From Chloroflexota bacterium (lineage in GTDB: Bacteria > Chloroflexota > Anaerolineae > Anaerolineales > DRMV01): a stretch of 24,545 nucleotides of DNA. Shown one piece after another: positions 14,710 through 22,087 of the stretch. Position 1 is the first letter of the stretch, and the number at the start of each line of letters is the position of its first letter. The notes below the pieces were generated by a model. The model was given only the letters and a program-made list of their open reading frames with translations. It had not been told where the DNA came from and ran no database searches. The translations under genes were made by a program, and so were the position numbers. The DNA lies in assembly GCA_013154225.1 (NCBI GenBank), contig JAADCW010000130.1, positions 1-24,545 of the forward strand, in the 5' to 3' direction.

Positions 14710-16923
14710 ATGCGTATTGAGCAACTTTTGGAACGCCTGCCATCTTACTACACTGTGGCTGACCGGGCTTTGGTCGAACGGGCTTATCGGGTTGCCGAAA
14801 AGGCCCACGAAGGCCAAAAGCGTGCTTCCGGTGAGCCTTACATCCAGCATTGCCTGGCCGTGGCCGACATTTTGGCTGAGTTGCGTATGCCCCCCGCGGT
14901 GGTTGCCGCGGGGCTTTTGCATGATACTGTTGAGGATACGGACGTCACCCTGGACGATTTGCGCCGCGATTTTGGGGATGAGGTGGCCTCGCTGGTCGAT
15001 GGGGTGACCAAGTTGGTGTCGCTTCCGCGGGTTTCTCGGGCCGACCAGGCCCAGGCCGAGGATGGTGAGGCCGAAGACGAAGCCGAGGAACTTTCGCCCC
15101 AATCGGAATGGGAGCGCAAGCGCAAACTGGCCAACGAATCCTTGCGCAAGACGTTCTTGGCCATGAGCCGCGATATTCGGGTGGTGATCATCAAACTGGC
15201 CGATCGCTTGCACAACATGCGCACCCTGGCCTCTTTGCCGCCCGAAAAACAGCGCCGCATTGCCCAGCAAACCCTCGATATTTTCGCGCCCCTGGCCAAC
15301 CGGTTGGGCATTTGGCAAATCAAGTGGGAACTGGAAGATTTGGCCTTTCGGTATGTCAACCCCGAGGCCTACAAAGACATTGCCCGGAAATTGGCCGAGC
15401 GCCGCACCGAGCGCGAACGGGAACTGGAACGGGTGTCGGAGCGCATTCGGCAGGTGCTGGCTGAGGCGGGCATCCGCGCCAAAATTTACGGCCGTCCCAA
15501 GCACATTTATTCCATCTACCGCAAGATGCAGCGCAAAGGTGTGCCCTTCGAGAGCCTGCGGGATATTCGGGGGGTGCGCATTATCGTGGACGACATTCCC
15601 ACGTGCTACACCGTGTTGGGCGTGGTGCATACCCGCTGGAAGCCCATCCCCGGCGAGTTCGACGATTACATTGCCAACCCCAAAGACAATTCTTACCAAT
15701 CTCTGCACACCGCAGTGCTGTTTGAGGATGGCAAAATCCTGGAAATTCAAATCCGCACCCAAGAGATGCACCAGCGCGCGGAATACGGTATTGCCGCCCA
15801 TTGGCGCTACAAAGAGGGCGATGGCAAATTCGACGAGGATTTTGAGCGCAAGATCAATTGGCTGCGCCAGTTGATGGAATGGCAGCAGGATGTTTCCGAC
15901 GCGGGCGAATTTGTGGACGGCATGAAGACCGACGTCTTCGGTGATCGGATTTACGTCTTCACCCCGCGCGGGGACATCATTGACCTGCCTGCAGGCGCGA
16001 CGCCCATTGACTTTGCTTATCACATTCACACGGAAATTGGCCATCGTTGTCGGGGTGCCAAGGTCAACGGCAAACTGGTGCCCCTCAGTTACAAACTCAA
16101 AACCGGCGACCAGGTGGAAATTCTGACCGCTCGGCGGGGCGGCCCCAGCCGAGACTGGCTCAACCCCAACCTGGAACTGGTCAAGACCCAGCGGGCCAAA
16201 GCCAAAATTCGGCAGTGGTTCAAGAAACAGGCCCGCGAGCAAAACCTGGCCCACGGCAAAGCCGTGTTGGAGCGGGAATTCAAGCGGTTGGGCTTGGAGC
16301 ACGTCAACCTGGAACCTTTGGCCAAATATTTTGATTATCGCTCGGTGGATGACCTCTATGTGGCCGTGGGATGCGGCGACCTTTCCCTCAATCGCATCAT
16401 CAACCGCCTGGCCGAGGTGGATCAAGCCAAGCAAGCCTTCCATCTTTCGGCCAAACCCACCCGCCCTGTGGAAACCGGCGACGAAGTCACCATCATGGGC
16501 CTCAAGGGTATGCTCATCCACCGGGCAAAGTGCTGCAACCCCGCTCCCGGCGACCCCATCGTGGGGTACATTACCCGCGGGCGCGGTGCGACCATCCACC
16601 GCCAGGACTGCCCCAACATCCTACGCGTGCAAGACAAGGGGCGGTTAGTGCAGGTTTCGTGGGGGGTGCCCACCCAGGCCTACGCGGTGCCGGTGCGGGT
16701 GCGGGCGTATGACCGCGAGGGCCTGATGAAAGACGTCGCCGTCGCCATTGCCGACGAAGGCGTCAACATTGAGAAGGTGCAGGTCAAAGTGTCGGATAAG
16801 ACCGGCCAGGCCATTATTGACCTGGTGCTCAGCGTGCGAGACATTGCGCAGTTAAGCCGCGTCCTCACCCGCCTGGAAAGCCTGCCTAATGTGCTGGAGG
16901 CTTTCCGCTATCGTCCGGGCTGA
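14710..16923 (+). CDS. Bifunctional (p)ppGpp synthetase/hydrolase, RelA/SpoT family
   Basis: 737 aa, usual length for a long Rel protein. HD hydrolase domain (about 25-190) retains H47, H71-D72 (LLHDTVED) and KLADRLHNMRTL. Synthetase domain (about 240-380) shows IYGRPKHIYSIYRKMQ, LRDIRGVRIIVDD, NSYQSLHTAV and EIQIRTQEMHQRAEYGIAAHW. TGS (DRIYVFTPRGDIIDLPAGAT), a Cys-containing zinc-finger-like region (RAKCCNPAPGD, HRQDCPN) and a C-terminal ACT domain follow. It makes and degrades the stringent-response alarmone at ribosomes. The HD domain contains an acidic insertion at about residues 108-136. The open frame extends upstream, but ATG 14710 (or GTG 14707) fits the family N-terminus and lies after the promoter. 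Confidence 0.95.
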   Translation: MRIEQLLERLPSYYTVADRALVERAYRVAEKAHEGQKRASGEPYIQHCLAVADILAELRMPPAVVAAGLLHDTVEDTDVTLDDLRRDFGDEVASLVDGVTKLVSLPRVSRADQAQAEDGEAEDEAEELSPQSEWERKRKLANESLRKTFLAMSRDIRVVIIKLADRLHNMRTLASLPPEKQRRIAQQTLDIFAPLANRLGIWQIKWELEDLAFRYVNPEAYKDIARKLAERRTERERELERVSERIRQVLAEAGIRAKIYGRPKHIYSIYRKMQRKGVPFESLRDIRGVRIIVDDIPTCYTVLGVVHTRWKPIPGEFDDYIANPKDNSYQSLHTAVLFEDGKILEIQIRTQEMHQRAEYGIAAHWRYKEGDGKFDEDFERKINWLRQLMEWQQDVSDAGEFVDGMKTDVFGDRIYVFTPRGDIIDLPAGATPIDFAYHIHTEIGHRCRGAKVNGKLVPLSYKLKTGDQVEILTARRGGPSRDWLNPNLELVKTQRAKAKIRQWFKKQAREQNLAHGKAVLEREFKRLGLEHVNLEPLAKYFDYRSVDDLYVAVGCGDLSLNRIINRLAEVDQAKQAFHLSAKPTRPVETGDEVTIMGLKGMLIHRAKCCNPAPGDPIVGYITRGRGATIHRQDCPNILRVQDKGRLVQVSWGVPTQAYAVPVRVRAYDREGLMKDVAVAIADEGVNIEKVQVKVSDKTGQAIIDLVLSVRDIAQLSRVLTRLESLPNVLEAFRYRPG

Positions 16924-16940
16924 GGCGCGAGGCGCTTTTT
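16923..16940 (+). terminator. Weak terminator-like hairpin after rel
   Basis: AGGCGC-GAG-GCGCTT, a 6-bp stem including one G-T pair with a 3-nt loop, followed by T. It starts at the rel stop codon. A second small hairpin (GCCGC-CTAC-GCGGC, 16948-16961) lies before the VKOR ribosome-binding site. Termination is probably partial at best. Confidence 0.35.
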
Positions 16941-16979
16941 ACCCTTTGCCGCCTACGCGGCTTTGCTTCGGAGGTTACA

Positions 16980-17426
16980 ATGAACACCCAACCTGCTACC
17001 AAAACTTATTGGGCTTCCGTCGTGCTGGCCTTCCTGGGCCTGGCCGACGCGACCTATCTGACCATCCTCAAATTCACCCATCACGAGGCCATGTGCGCCG
17101 GTGTGGGCGATTGCTACACCGTCAACACAAGCCCGTATGCCGAAATTCACGGCATTCCCATTGCCTTGCTGGGCGCCCTCACTTATGTGGCCATTTTGGC
17201 CTTGTTGTGGTTTGAGCGGCGCCACCCGCTGGGGAAAGCCTACGCCCCCATGGCCGTGTTTGCCCTGACTTTCGCAGGCGTGCTTTATTCCGCCTATCTG
17301 ACCTATCTGGAAGCCTATGTCATTCATGCGTTTTGCCCGTACTGCTTAGTTTCGGCCACAATCTTGCTTTTTTTGCTGATTTTGGCTATCATTCGCCTGC
17401 TCAAAGAGCCTCTTGAAACGGCCTGA
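16980..17426 (+). CDS. Vitamin K epoxide reductase-family protein (VKOR)
   Basis: 148 aa membrane protein with four to five helices. VKOR homologues reoxidise a DsbA-like thioredoxin using quinone, driving disulfide formation outside the cytoplasm. The required cysteines are present: loop pair C39 and C45 (MCAGVGDCYTVNTSPYAEI) and active-site C119-PY-C122. The Ser/Asn segment and the GIPIALLGALTY helix start are typical. It is the single-domain form, without a fused thioredoxin domain; no DsbA partner is in the window. CGGAGG five nt before ATG is a strong ribosome-binding site. It lies 56 nt after rel and 28 nt before the small cysteine protein. Confidence 0.92.
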   Translation: MNTQPATKTYWASVVLAFLGLADATYLTILKFTHHEAMCAGVGDCYTVNTSPYAEIHGIPIALLGALTYVAILALLWFERRHPLGKAYAPMAVFALTFAGVLYSAYLTYLEAYVIHAFCPYCLVSATILLFLLILAIIRLLKEPLETA

Positions 17427-17454
17427 GCGAGCATCTTAGAGGAGGTGGCGCTCT

Positions 17455-17673
17455 ATGCCCCGCATTCGTTGCGCGTATGAGGATTGCGTCTTTTTGGATG
17501 ACCACTACTGCACGGCCGCGGAAGTGGAAATTGATCCCGACCGCGGCTGCCTCACCTACAAACCCACATCCGAACTACTCAACGATTGGGATGAGGACGA
17601 CGATTTATTGGACGACGATCTCTTAGACGATGACGATTTTCTCGACGACGATTTGTGGGACGACGAGGTCTAA
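17455..17673 (+). CDS. Small DUF1540-like cysteine protein with acidic tail
   Basis: 72 aa. The N-terminal 35 residues contain four cysteines (C6, C11, C19, C32) in a pattern like the DUF1540 family: C-x4-C, then HYCTAAEVEID, then GC. Such small motifs may bind metal, but this is unproven. From about residue 43 the protein becomes a run of Asp with regularly placed Leu/Phe/Trp (units such as LLDDD, FLDDD, LWDDE). GAGGAGGTG precedes the ATG, giving strong translation signals, and codon use matches neighbours, so I regard it as a real gene despite its size. It is the last gene before a strong terminator and follows VKOR. Function unknown. Confidence 0.75.
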   Translation: MPRIRCAYEDCVFLDDHYCTAAEVEIDPDRGCLTYKPTSELLNDWDEDDDLLDDDLLDDDDFLDDDLWDDEV

Positions 17674-17698
17674 CTTGCAGTTGCTGGTCGTTTCTCAC

Positions 17699-17724
17699 CC
17701 CCGCGCGGCAACGCGCGGGGTTTT
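17699..17724 (+). terminator. Intrinsic terminator closing the rel-VKOR-DUF1540 set
   Basis: CCCCGCGCG-GCAA-CGCGCGGGG, a 9-bp perfect G/C stem with a GNRA tetraloop, followed by TTTTC. It lies 26 nt after the stop of the small acidic protein. Confidence 0.9.
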
Positions 17725-17858
17725 CTATGGCAGTTTGCCAAACGCTCGCACGGCTGTTTGAGGCTTGACATCCCCGCTTATCTTCAATGTCCTTTCCTTA
17801 AAAAGTTGCTTTTCGTAGGCGTTACCCAGAGCACGACCTGAGATTGTGAGGTGTTGTG
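17725..17858 (+). other. Leader region before the ProRS-like gene
   Basis: A perfect TTGACA is present at 17765-17770, but nothing at 16-18 bp spacing resembles a -10 box (the best is TGTCCT), so the promoter is not secure. I looked for T-box features (a long leader with a terminator/antiterminator) and saw none. A ribosome-binding site GAGGTG lies 5 nt before ATG 17859; a GTG one codon upstream is a less likely start. Confidence 0.3.
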
Positions 17859-19385
17859 ATGCGATTGCGCGCGCAATTTGGCCAAACCCAGCGGCAGGTG
17901 CCCCGCTATCCGCCTGAAGATGGACGCCATTGGCTGGTGCGGGGGGCATACTGGCATGTGTTTGGCGACACGCGATGGTGGCTTCCTTTGGGCGAGCGTC
18001 TTCGAGCGCGTTTGGTTACGCTTCTGGAGGCCGTCACTGCTTCGCAGGCACCCCAGCACGTGGCCTTCCCCGATGTAGCCCGTGCAGATTTGGCCTCGTT
18101 TGCCGACGCGCTCACCAGCCTGCTGGAAGCTCACGTGCCATCGTATCGGCACTTGCCTCGCTGTTTGCTGAGCCACACAGGGGAACGCCTCACCGCGTGG
18201 GTGCTCGCGTCTGACCCGGAGGCCGCGCGTGAAACCGCGGCGCAAATCCAAGGCCAGTGGGAAGCAGTCCTGGAAGGCTTGGGTTTGCCCTTGTTCCCTG
18301 GCGAAGGCGCGGAAGCCCGCTGGGGGCTGGCGCCCGCAGCCCACGGCCAGGAGGCTTTGCGCTGCCCCGCGTGCGGTTATGCCGCACCCCAGCCCTGGGC
18401 AACGCGGGAAAAGCCGCACCCCGAGGACGAAGCACCCCAGCCCCTGACCCCTGTTGCCACGCCGCACGCCAGCACCATCCAGGCCCTGGCTGAGTTTTTG
18501 GGCATCCCCGAAAGCCAAACCGCTAAAGCGGTGTTCCTGCGCACCCAGGAGTCTCACCCGCGGTTGGTGTTTGCCGTGGTGCGCGGGGATATGCAAGTTT
18601 CCCTGCCCAAACTTTCGCGCTTGTTGGGCGGCGTGGGGCTGGAGCCGGCCGATGAGGACGACATCCGACGGGCGGGCGCGGTGCCTGGCTATGCTTCGCC
18701 CATCCAGGTGCACGATGCCGTGGTTGTGGTGGACGATCTGATCCCTCTGAGCCCCAATTTGGTGGCTGGCGCCAATCGGGAAGGCTATCACTTTACGGGT
18801 GTCAATTACGGCCGCGATTTCCAGGCCGACATGGTGGCCGACATTGTGGCTGCACAGCCAGGCGATCCCTGCCCGCACTGCGGGCGTCCGCTGGAGGCGG
18901 TTTTGGCCTGGCCTGTGACCCATAGCCGCGGCCTTGCCACGGATGTGACCTATCTGACCCCTGAAGGCAAAGCCGCAACCGTGGGCGTGGCTGTGGCTGA
19001 TGTGGATCTGGCCTGGGCCGTGGCCGCGTTGGCCGAACACGCTCGGGTTGAGGATGGGTTGGCCTGGCCGCCCATGCTGGCGCCTTACGATGTCCACTTG
19101 ATTGCCCTGCGGGGCGGCGAAGAGATTGCCGAAGCCGTCTATCTGGCGTTGCAAGACGAGGGCTTGACCGTGCTTTACGATGACCGCAAAGCCAGCCCTG
19201 GCGTCAAATTTACCGATGCGGATTTGATTGGGCTTCCGTGGCGGGTCACCGTGGGAAAGCGCAGTCTCAAGCAGGGCGGGGCTGAGGTCAAGCCGCGGCA
19301 AGGCGAGGCAGAAATTTGGCCTTTGGAAGAAGTCGCGCCGCGTTTGCGCGCTTGGTATGCTGAGCACAGGGACGATGCGGCGTGA
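17859..19385 (+). CDS. Prolyl-tRNA synthetase-like protein with eroded catalytic core
   Basis: 508 aa, against roughly 570 for bacterial ProRS. Recognisable parts: LVRGAYWHVFGDTRWWLPLG (ProRS N-terminal region), SYRHLP, LRCPACGYAAP (169-176), an INS/YbaK editing domain (about 205-325) with K223 in TAKAVFLR and GANREGYHFTGVNYGRDF, GDPCPHCGRPL (336-345), and an intact anticodon-binding domain (about 404-508) with DDRKASPGVKFTDADLIGLP. Missing: the THEE-type segment and motif 2 (FRDE), which should lie after SYRHLP. Motif 3 (G-I-G-V-S/T-R) is replaced: an ungapped alignment to the following WPP places W386 at the catalytic Arg. It is probably not an aminoacylating enzyme. The reading frame is intact and co-transcribed with tdk. 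A deacylase or regulatory role is inference. Confidence 0.85.
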   Translation: MRLRAQFGQTQRQVPRYPPEDGRHWLVRGAYWHVFGDTRWWLPLGERLRARLVTLLEAVTASQAPQHVAFPDVARADLASFADALTSLLEAHVPSYRHLPRCLLSHTGERLTAWVLASDPEAARETAAQIQGQWEAVLEGLGLPLFPGEGAEARWGLAPAAHGQEALRCPACGYAAPQPWATREKPHPEDEAPQPLTPVATPHASTIQALAEFLGIPESQTAKAVFLRTQESHPRLVFAVVRGDMQVSLPKLSRLLGGVGLEPADEDDIRRAGAVPGYASPIQVHDAVVVVDDLIPLSPNLVAGANREGYHFTGVNYGRDFQADMVADIVAAQPGDPCPHCGRPLEAVLAWPVTHSRGLATDVTYLTPEGKAATVGVAVADVDLAWAVAALAEHARVEDGLAWPPMLAPYDVHLIALRGGEEIAEAVYLALQDEGLTVLYDDRKASPGVKFTDADLIGLPWRVTVGKRSLKQGGAEVKPRQGEAEIWPLEEVAPRLRAWYAEHRDDAA

Positions 19386-19421
19386 GGCAAAAACAGAAAA
19401 ATATTTTTTAGGAGGGTTTTC

Positions 19422-20003
19422 ATGCGGCATTTGCAAGGTGTTGTTGAGGTCATTACCGGCCCCATGTTTAGCGGTAAGACCGAGGAACTCATCCGCCGTT
19501 TGCGGCGGGCTGTGATCGCCAAGCAAAAGGTGCAGGTTTTCAAACCCGCGCTGGACAAGCGCTATGCAGAAACCGCGGTGGCTTCTCACGCGGGTTCTGC
19601 CTTTGAGGCTGTCCCTCTGCAAGATATTGGCGAAATTTGGGATCATTTGCGAGACGACACCACCGTTGTAGGGTTGGACGAAGCCCAGTTTTTCTCTGAG
19701 GAAGTCACCCAGGTTGTCCAGGATTTGGCCGACCGCGGCATTCGGGTGATCATCGCGGGGCTGGATATGGACTTCCGCGGTGAGCCCTTTGGCCCCATGC
19801 CCGCGCTCCTGGCCCAAGCCGACCGCGTGGACAAACTGCAAGCCATTTGCGTAAAATGCGGCTTCCCCGCGACCCGCTCACAGCGCCTGATTGATGGCAA
19901 GCCCGCCCGTTATGACGACCCCGTGATCATCGTTGGTGCATCGGAAATGTACGAAGCCCGCTGTCGCCAGCACCACGAGGTGCCTGGCCGGCCGAAAGCG
20001 TGA
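19422..20003 (+). CDS. tdk: Thymidine kinase (type II)
   Basis: 193 aa, standard length. Phosphorylates thymidine to dTMP in salvage. P-loop GPMFSGKT (13-20), Walker B-like VVGLDEAQFF with catalytic E87, AGLDMDFRGEPFG, zinc ligands C143, C146, C181 and H184, and the substrate-lasso segment GKPARYDDPVIIVGASEMYE are all present. AGGAGG precedes the ATG by about 7 nt, behind an A/T-only stretch (AAAAATATTTTTT, 19397-19409) unusual for this GC-rich window that probably keeps the start site unstructured. It follows the ProRS-like gene by 36 nt. Confidence 0.96.
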   Translation: MRHLQGVVEVITGPMFSGKTEELIRRLRRAVIAKQKVQVFKPALDKRYAETAVASHAGSAFEAVPLQDIGEIWDHLRDDTTVVGLDEAQFFSEEVTQVVQDLADRGIRVIIAGLDMDFRGEPFGPMPALLAQADRVDKLQAICVKCGFPATRSQRLIDGKPARYDDPVIIVGASEMYEARCRQHHEVPGRPKA

Positions 20004-20009
20004 TGCAAT

Positions 20010-20043
20010 GCGCCCCCGACCTTGGTGTTGTGGGGCGCTTTTT
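20010..20043 (+). terminator. Intrinsic terminator after tdk
   Basis: GCGCCCC (20010-20016) pairs with GGGGCGC (20032-20038), 15-nt loop, followed by TTTTTCTT. It lies 6 nt after the tdk stop. Confidence 0.8.
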
Positions 20044-20132
20044 CTTCCCCTGCTTTATGGCATTGGCTTTGCAACAGCATTTTTAGCGCAGAAGCCATTG
20101 CGCCTGCGGCCATGTGCACAGCACCCCGAATC

Positions 20133-20141
20133 TGCTATAAT
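20133..20141 (+). promoter_or_regulatory. Extended -10 promoter just before the baseplate-J-like gene
   Basis: TGCTATAAT, a perfect -10 with TGn extension; no good -35. Only 11 nt separate it from ATG 20153, so the transcript should begin about 3-5 nt before the start codon. No Shine-Dalgarno sequence fits. Likely near-leaderless start of a four-gene operon. Confidence 0.65.
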
Positions 20142-20152
20142 TCTGGCGCGTT

Positions 20153-21643
20153 ATGAAAACCGCCCTCATTACGGTTGAGCCTTTAGATGATCTGGCAGCC
20201 CTGGAAGATAAAATCGCCTGGGCTAAAGCCCCGCGTGCCTTGCTGCTTTGGCCCAAGCAAGGGTGCGCGGTGCGCCGCACGGTGGATTTTGTGCGTTTGC
20301 GCCGCGCAGCCGACCGCTTGGGCACGCAAATCGCCATTGTGACCCGTTCGCGCGGGGTGCGGCGGTTGGCTCAACAGGTGGGCATTCCGGTCTTTCCCAA
20401 CCGAAAGGCCGCATTGCAGAAACCTTGGCGCTGGCGACGGGTGCGCCGCCCTCGCCCCCGCCGTCGGCGTGTGGACCTTTACACCTTACGAGCTTTGGCC
20501 CAGCGCCCTTTGCCCTGGACGCAACTCAAGCCGTGGCAGCGCCTGGCCGCTTTTACCGCGGGCGTGTTGGCTGTTTTGGCCCTGGCGGCCTTCATGTTCC
20601 CTTCTGCCCAAATTACCCTGCAGCCCAAAAGCGTTACCCAGCGTGCAACCATCCAGGCTTCCATCAGCCCGGAATATCACGCGGTGACCCTGAGCGGCCA
20701 TTTGCCAGCGCGTTGGGAAACGGTCACTGTGGGGGCGAGCGTGACCCAGCCCACCACAGGCCGCACGCGACTTCCTGAGCGGTCGGCTGAGGTCGAACTT
20801 GTGCTGACCAACCTGACCACCGAGGCGGTTCGCGTGCCCGCGGGCACAACGGTGCGGAGCGTTTCGCAGCCTGAAGTGATCTTCCGCACGGCTTCTGAGG
20901 CCACCCTTCAGCCTGAAACCGGCGCAACAGCCGTGGTGCTGGCCGAAAGCATCACCCGCGGAGAAGTGGCCAACCGCCCCGCACATGACTTGCGTGTGCT
21001 GGAAGGACCGTTGGCCTATCAGGTCACGGCCGACAACCCTGCCCCGGCCACGGGAGGCGCGTCGGTGCGTGTGCCTGCCCCCAGCGCGCGCGATTACCGC
21101 GATTTGGAAGCCGAACTGCGGCAAAGTTTGCGCGCCCAGGCCCTGGACGCCCTGCAAAAGCAATTCCCCGACGCGCTTATTGTGCTGCCCAGTTTGCAGG
21201 CCGAGACCGATTTAGAGCGCACGTTTGTGCCCAAGGAATCCCAGCCTGCCAATACCCTCACCCTGACCTTGCGCGTGCGTTACAAAGCGCTGTTGGTGGC
21301 ACCAGAGGATGTGCAGGCCCTGGCTCAGACCACTCTGACCGCGTCTGCGCCCCAAGAGATGGTGCTGGTGCCTGAAACCCTCAAAGTGGAAGCCGACGCG
21401 GCAGGCCCCCAGGGCGAGGCCGCACCTTATGAATGGGTGTTTCACGCCCAAGGGGTGTTTGCCGCACCCATTGACCGCGAACTTGCACGGCAGGCTGTGG
21501 TGGGGCTTTCGCCTGAGGCAGCCCAACAGCGCCTGGAAACTGTTTTCCCTTTGGCTTCTCCGCCCATCATCCGCCGCTGGCCTGGCTGGTGGCCTCGGTT
21601 GCCTTTCTTGCCTTTGCGCATTGATGTCCAGGTCCAGCCCTGA
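20153..21643 (+). CDS. Single-pass membrane protein with baseplate-J-like extracytoplasmic domain
   Basis: 496 aa. A cytoplasmic N-terminal domain (about 1-85) has an alternating helix/strand pattern (APRALLLWPKQG, LGTQIAIVTRSRGVRRLA, GIPVFPN). A very basic segment (about 90-107, many Arg) follows, then one membrane helix (about 131-149). The outer part contains a baseplate J-like stretch (about 225-305): VRVPAGTTVRS, ETGATAVVLAES, GEVANRP, ADNPAPATGGAS. The C-terminus is Pro/Trp-rich. There are no other phage-tail genes nearby, and the neighbours are cell-wall and housekeeping genes. I therefore read it as a chromosomal envelope protein that shares the J-like fold. Function unknown. Stop lies 18 nt before ruvX. 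Confidence 0.75.
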   Translation: MKTALITVEPLDDLAALEDKIAWAKAPRALLLWPKQGCAVRRTVDFVRLRRAADRLGTQIAIVTRSRGVRRLAQQVGIPVFPNRKAALQKPWRWRRVRRPRPRRRRVDLYTLRALAQRPLPWTQLKPWQRLAAFTAGVLAVLALAAFMFPSAQITLQPKSVTQRATIQASISPEYHAVTLSGHLPARWETVTVGASVTQPTTGRTRLPERSAEVELVLTNLTTEAVRVPAGTTVRSVSQPEVIFRTASEATLQPETGATAVVLAESITRGEVANRPAHDLRVLEGPLAYQVTADNPAPATGGASVRVPAPSARDYRDLEAELRQSLRAQALDALQKQFPDALIVLPSLQAETDLERTFVPKESQPANTLTLTLRVRYKALLVAPEDVQALAQTTLTASAPQEMVLVPETLKVEADAAGPQGEAAPYEWVFHAQGVFAAPIDRELARQAVVGLSPEAAQQRLETVFPLASPPIIRRWPGWWPRLPFLPLRIDVQVQP

Positions 21644-21661
21644 CCTTTTTTCGGGTGTGTT

Positions 21662-22087
21662 ATGCGAATTTTAGCCGTTGATCCTGGTGAGCGTTTTTTA
21701 GGCCTTGCCATTTCCGACCCTACGGGCACCATTGCAGGGCCGTTGACCGTGTTGCGGCATCAATCGCGCGAGGCCGATGCGGAAGCCATTGCCCGTTTGG
21801 CCGCGGAGCATCAAGCCGAGCGCATTGTGGTGGGGCAGGCCACCGACGTCCACGGGCAGCCCACCACGTTGCAGGCCCGCCGCGCGGCCAACCTGGCCGC
21901 GGCTTTGCGCGCGGCTTCGGGGCTTCCGGTGGTGCTGTGGGATGAAACCGGCAGCACCCAAAAGGCGCTGGCCGCGTGGAAAGCCATGGGTACAGCCCGC
22001 CGTCGTCAGCGCCGCCCCGACGCGGTGGCCGCGACGGTGATTCTGCAGAGTTATCTGGACGCTGGCGCTCCCCTTGGAGAATCATGA
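21662..22087 (+). CDS. ruvX: Putative pre-16S rRNA nuclease / Holliday junction resolvase-like, YqgF (RuvX)
   Basis: 141 aa, normal length. RNase H-like fold implicated in 16S rRNA 5'-end processing. The N-terminal ILAVDPGERFLGLAISD carries D7, RIVVG is the second strand, and PDAVAATVILQSYLD carries D120. The third acidic residue is E95 in VLWDETGST. In the family this segment commonly reads DERLTT/S, so the Arg after the Glu is replaced here by Thr. The three acidic residues are retained, so activity is plausible. Weak ribosome-binding site; probably coupled to the upstream gene. The stop overlaps the mltG start. Confidence 0.88.
   Translation: MRILAVDPGERFLGLAISDPTGTIAGPLTVLRHQSREADAEAIARLAAEHQAERIVVGQATDVHGQPTTLQARRAANLAAALRAASGLPVVLWDETGSTQKALAAWKAMGTARRRQRRPDAVAATVILQSYLDAGAPLGES

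Noticed and set aside
17765..17770. Perfect TTGACA before the ProRS-like gene as a sigma-70 promoter
   Set aside because: No -10-like hexamer at 16-18 bp; kept only as a note in the leader region.
17725..17858. T-box riboswitch upstream of the aminoacyl-tRNA-synthetase-like gene
   Set aside because: The leader is only about 130 nt and has no terminator/antiterminator pair that I can see.
17784..19841. Very long minus-strand open frame (685 codons) opposite the ProRS-like and tdk genes
   Set aside because: It has no recognisable domain and mirrors GC-rich codon structure of two well-supported plus-strand genes. The same applies to long antisense frames at 14581-16599, 9289-10809 and 4283-5527.
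20153..21643. Prophage or contractile-injection cluster, from the baseplate-J-like domain
   Set aside because: No other tail, sheath, spike, integrase or lysis genes occur nearby; flanking genes are housekeeping and the protein has a membrane anchor.
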